Of a stretch of 8,077 bases of DNA, positions 6,048 through 8,077 are shown in pieces (positions within the stretch are counted from its first letter, which is position 1; the number at the start of each line of letters is the position of its first letter). The position numbers were made by a program, and so were the translations under genes. The notes under the pieces are model-generated. The model had not been told where the DNA came from and did not search any database. It saw only the letters and a list, made by a program, of their open reading frames with translations. The DNA comes from an uncultured Lachnospiraceae bacterium (GTDB lineage: Bacteria > Bacillota > Clostridia > Lachnospirales > Lachnospiraceae), in the NCBI GenBank assembly GCA_947305345.1, contig CAMZDH010000019.1:1-8077 (forward strand), given 5' to 3'.

Positions 6048-6839
6048 TCACACAAATTTCCGCTCGGATAAAATGCGATAGAGTTCGCCCGAGAGCTGTT
6101 CCTTGTCACCGCGGAGCATTTCCTTTTCCTTGTTCTTGTCCGGCGGAAAAATGCGTTCCACCTGCGTCGGCGAGCCCTTTAAGCCGAGCTTGTTCTCATC
6201 CGCGTTTTTGATGTCGGCAAACGTGATCACGCGGATCTCCTCCTTGCCGTCCATCTCGCGCTTTTTCACGTACGAGGGGAGGCGGGGCGTATTCGCGTCC
6301 TTGTTGACGGTGAGCAGGCAGGGAAGATGCATTTTCAGCACCTCCACCGCGTCGTCAAGATCGATCTCGACGGTAATGTCGTGATCCGTCACGTCGAGGA
6401 CCTTCGTCACGTTCGCGGCGTGCTCGATCCCGAGTTTTTCCGCTAGCTCCGGACCGACCTGCGCGGTATCGCCGTCCGTCGTCTGCTTGCCGCAGAGGAT
6501 CAGATCGTAATCTCCCATTTCCCTGATCCCGTAGCTCAGTGCGAGCGACGTCGCGGCAACGTCCGCGCCGCCGAATTTCCGGTCGGACAAAAGCACCGCC
6601 GATTCCGCGCCCATCCAGAGCGTTTCCTTCAGCGCTGCCGCGGCCTGAGGCGGCCCCATCGAAAGGGTCCGGACCGTGCCGTTCGTCTGCTCAGCCAGGG
6701 ACAATGCGGTTTCCAGAGAAAACAGGTCATAGGGATTCAGTTTACCCGCTACGGTGTCACGTTTCATGGCGCCGGTGACCGGGTCGATCTCGACCTCGCT
6801 CGTGCCGGGCACCTGTTTGACGCATGCAATGATCTTCAT
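6048..6839 (-). CDS. etfB: Electron transfer flavoprotein beta subunit
   Basis: A 263-aa Etf beta subunit (normal length) that forms the heterodimer with EtfA and, in confurcating/bifurcating complexes of this type, holds the flavin that exchanges electrons with NAD(H). Visible signatures: N-terminal M-K-I-I-A-C-V-K-Q-V-P (1-11), L-N-P-Y-D (34-38), S-M-G-P-P (60-64), D-R-K-F-G-G-A-D with A-T-S (86-98), and the nucleotide-binding segment G-K-Q-T-T-D-G-D-T-A-Q-V-G-P (117-130). The C-terminal arm (after about residue 195) wraps the partner in this family. ATG 6839 is preceded by GGAGGAG (6853-6847) at seven bases; an open frame to 6863 has no better start. It is the first gene of the operon, behind a promoter at 6929-6901. 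It corresponds by order to A. woodii lctB. Confidence 0.93.
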   Translation of the reverse strand: MKIIACVKQVPGTSEVEIDPVTGAMKRDTVAGKLNPYDLFSLETALSLAEQTNGTVRTLSMGPPQAAAALKETLWMGAESAVLLSDRKFGGADVAATSLALSYGIREMGDYDLILCGKQTTDGDTAQVGPELAEKLGIEHAANVTKVLDVTDHDITVEIDLDDAVEVLKMHLPCLLTVNKDANTPRLPSYVKKREMDGKEEIRVITFADIKNADENKLGLKGSPTQVERIFPPDKNKEKEMLRGDKEQLSGELYRILSERKFV

Positions 6840-6856
6840 ATGGATGCTCCTCCAGT

Positions 6857-6892
6857 GTCTCATTCAACTGTAGTCCGTCAATTGAGTCTCAT
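6857..6892 (-). repeat. Direct repeats and a small palindrome in the etfB leader
   Basis: The minus-strand leader holds two copies of ATGAGAC (6892-6886 and 6863-6857), 29 bases apart, and between them the 8-bp palindrome TCAATTGA (6885-6878) plus a second TTGA immediately before the downstream copy. Placed just downstream of the predicted start of transcription, this could be an operator for a lactate-responsive repressor. I do not recognise a known operator consensus, and chance is possible. Confidence 0.25.
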
Positions 6893-6900
6893 CTTTTTTC

Positions 6901-6929
6901 ATACTACAGGAAATCGGTGAAAAATGCAA
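6901..6929 (-). promoter_or_regulatory. Probable promoter of the etf-dehydrogenase operon
   Basis: On the minus strand TTGCAT (6929-6924) and TAGTAT (6906-6901) are spaced by 17 bases, with a T-rich stretch just after the -35. The match to consensus is moderate (TTG of the -35, four of six in the -10). Transcription would start near 6894, giving a leader of about 55 nt before etfB. It lies directly after the terminator of the upstream peptidase gene, where a new promoter is expected. Confidence 0.55.
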
Positions 6930-6931
6930 CT

Positions 6932-6960
6932 AAAAAGAGCAAATCTAAAGACTTGCTCTT
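6932..6960 (-). terminator. Intrinsic terminator after the M20 peptidase gene
   Basis: Minus-strand hairpin: AAGAGCAA (6960-6953) pairs with TTGCTCTT (6942-6935), and the stem can extend by a G-U and two further pairs to a four-base loop. A T-run including the last stem bases ends at 6932. It lies 40 bases past the peptidase stop and insulates the etf operon from it. Confidence 0.8.
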
Positions 6961-6999
6961 AAAACGTTTTTGTTTTGTAATTCGACCACTTCGACGAGA

Positions 7000-8076
7000 T
7001 CACACGTTCCTTTGGATCAGCGTCTTGTAGTAGTCGACCGCGCCGGGCAGGCTGTAGGTGTCGAGGTTTTCGTTGAGGCCGTGCATGCCCTTCATCTGTG
7101 CGGGCCCGTAGACCACCGGCGAGAAGCGGACGCAGGCATCGCAGATCTTCTGGTAAAAGCGGGCATCCGTGCCGCCGGTCATGACGTAAGGCACGCGCGG
7201 GAGTTCCGGGAAGACCTCGCCGATCACGCGGTCCACGAGCTTGAAGGCGTCGCTTTCCGTATCGACCGGCTCGCAGTAATCGTACCCGTCGACCTCTTCC
7301 ACTTCGAGACCGTATTTCGCGGCAAGCTCCCGGATCTTTTTGTTGCTCTCTTCCATCCCTTCATGCGGGATGTAGCGGAGATTCAGATTGAGCGTCGCCT
7401 CCTGCGGCATGACGTTCAGCCCGTCGGAGCCAGACTGCATCGTGCAGGCGACGGTGGTCCTAAGAAGGGCCGCGGCCTGCGGGGAAATGCTTGGCATCAG
7501 CTTGATGAGCAGCGGCTTGAACAGCCACAGATTCCCGAAGAGATAACGGTAATAGAAAGGCCCGTAGCCGCCGAGTTTCCCGAGCATGTTGACGACCTGC
7601 GGATTCATTTTCGAAATCATTGGATTGTGCTTCTCGATCGCGACAACGAACTTCGCAAGCCGCGCGATCGGCGAATTCTTCGAAGGATAGCTCGAGTGAC
7701 CGCCGTTCGAACGGGCAATGATCTTCAGGTTCCCGTGCCCCTTTTCCAGAATGCCGATCATCGCGTAATTGCCCTTGACACCCGCAAGCGGCTCGGTCAC
7801 GATCGAACCGCCCTCGTCGTTCACGAGGTACGGCCGAACGCCCCGCTTTTCAAGCTCCGCGACGAGCTTCGGGCAGCCTTCGCCGCCGATCTCCTCGGTA
7901 TTGGAACTGCTTAAATACACGTCCTGCTCCGGCACGAAGCCCTCTTTTAATAATTCTTCCACTGCCTGGAAGAACGCCATGACCGAGCATTTGGTGTCCG
8001 CGCTGCCGCGGCCCCAGACCTTCTCGTCGGCAATGTCGCCGGAAAACGGCTCGTGAAGCCATTTGCCCTCCGCCGG
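7000..8076 (-). CDS. M20-family metallopeptidase/amidohydrolase (5' end cut by window edge)
   Basis: The C-terminal 358 residues of a zinc-dependent M20 hydrolase (carboxypeptidase/PM20D1-like branch). These enzymes cleave C-terminal residues, dipeptides or N-acyl amino acids in the cytoplasm. The frame is open to the right edge, so the true start is outside, and the first metal-ligand His block is not in view. Visible motifs: V-W-G-R-G-S-A-D-T-K, whose Asp is a bridging metal ligand, then N-T-E-E-I-G-G with the catalytic Glu pair, and G-G-H-S-S-Y-P opening the dimerisation/lid domain. The C-terminal block is T-G-G-T-D-A-R-F-Y, then P-V-V-Y-G-P and G-M-H-G-L-N-E-N with the last metal-ligand His. 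A Phe/Tyr/Leu-rich stretch in the lid domain (F-Y-Y-R-Y-L-F and following) may shape a hydrophobic pocket. No frameshift is seen. Substrate cannot be inferred from this context. Confidence 0.9.
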   Translation of the reverse strand, partial: PAEGKWLHEPFSGDIADEKVWGRGSADTKCSVMAFFQAVEELLKEGFVPEQDVYLSSSNTEEIGGEGCPKLVAELEKRGVRPYLVNDEGGSIVTEPLAGVKGNYAMIGILEKGHGNLKIIARSNGGHSSYPSKNSPIARLAKFVVAIEKHNPMISKMNPQVVNMLGKLGGYGPFYYRYLFGNLWLFKPLLIKLMPSISPQAAALLRTTVACTMQSGSDGLNVMPQEATLNLNLRYIPHEGMEESNKKIRELAAKYGLEVEEVDGYDYCEPVDTESDAFKLVDRVIGEVFPELPRVPYVMTGGTDARFYQKICDACVRFSPVVYGPAQMKGMHGLNENLDTYSLPGAVDYYKTLIQRNV

Positions 8077-8077
8077 C

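Noticed and set aside
4807..6081. A 424-codon open frame on the plus strand opposite etfA
   Set aside because: It is Arg/Asp/His-rich with no recognisable domain and no ribosome binding site, and lies exactly opposite etfA, which is certain. GC-rich codon bias on the minus strand keeps the opposite frame open.
6970..7914. A 314-codon open frame on the plus strand opposite the M20 peptidase gene
   Set aside because: Same antisense shadow pattern: skewed Arg/Asp/His composition and no family motif, while the minus strand encodes clear M20 active-site motifs.
1..8077. Mobile element, CRISPR array, tRNA or defence island
   Set aside because: No transposase, integrase or Cas-like frame, no regularly spaced repeats, no tRNA cloverleaf motifs and no terminal inverted repeats were seen. 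Gene content is ordinary anaerobe metabolism and transport.

Overview
All supportable genes in this window lie on the minus strand, so read it from right to left. The DNA is GC-rich by eye. It carries strong GGAGG-type ribosome binding sites, sigma-A-like promoters, short hairpin plus U-run terminators, and a lactate dehydrogenase/electron-transfer-flavoprotein (Etf) operon of the kind known from acetogenic and other strictly anaerobic Clostridia. Together these suggest a GC-rich anaerobic member of the Clostridia (Bacillota). I cannot name a genus.

Layout in the direction of transcription. (1) 8076-7000: C-terminal part of an M20-family metallopeptidase, cut by the right edge and closed by a hairpin terminator at 6960-6932. 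(2) 6929-3404: a self-contained operon with a plausible promoter (6929-6901), etfB, etfA with an N-terminal [4Fe-4S] ferredoxin-like module, and a FAD-linked 2-hydroxyacid dehydrogenase, ending in a terminator at 3434-3404. The order etfB-etfA-ldh matches lctBCD of Acetobacterium woodii. There the complex oxidises lactate with NAD+ while co-oxidising reduced ferredoxin (electron confurcation). (3) 3390-1: a second unit with a perfect consensus promoter (TTGACA-17-TATAAT), a structured leader of about 150 nt with an intrinsic terminator just before the first start codon, a small TM1266-type ACT-like protein (a family linked to [FeFe]-hydrogenase systems), then a FecCD-type permease, its ABC ATPase and a lipoprotein substrate-binding protein cut by the left edge. 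The last three genes are joined by 4-bp GTGA and ATGA stop/start overlaps.

How it fits together: the Etf/dehydrogenase operon lets an anaerobe live on lactate at the expense of reduced ferredoxin. The second unit looks like uptake of a metal chelate or corrinoid-like cofactor headed by a putative small-molecule- or metal-sensing protein. Its expression is probably set by premature termination in the leader.

The most interesting element is that leader (about 3355-3207). An upstream copy of the terminator's 3' arm (GGCACGG, 3316-3310) can pair with the terminator's 5' arm (CCGTGCC, 3253-3247). This gives mutually exclusive antiterminator and terminator folds, the usual architecture of a riboswitch or protein-controlled attenuator. 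I could not match it to a riboswitch class I know. No mobile elements, CRISPR arrays, tRNAs or rRNAs were seen. No gene-free stretch exceeds 300 bases; the longest is 3207-3461, whose contents are described in the features.
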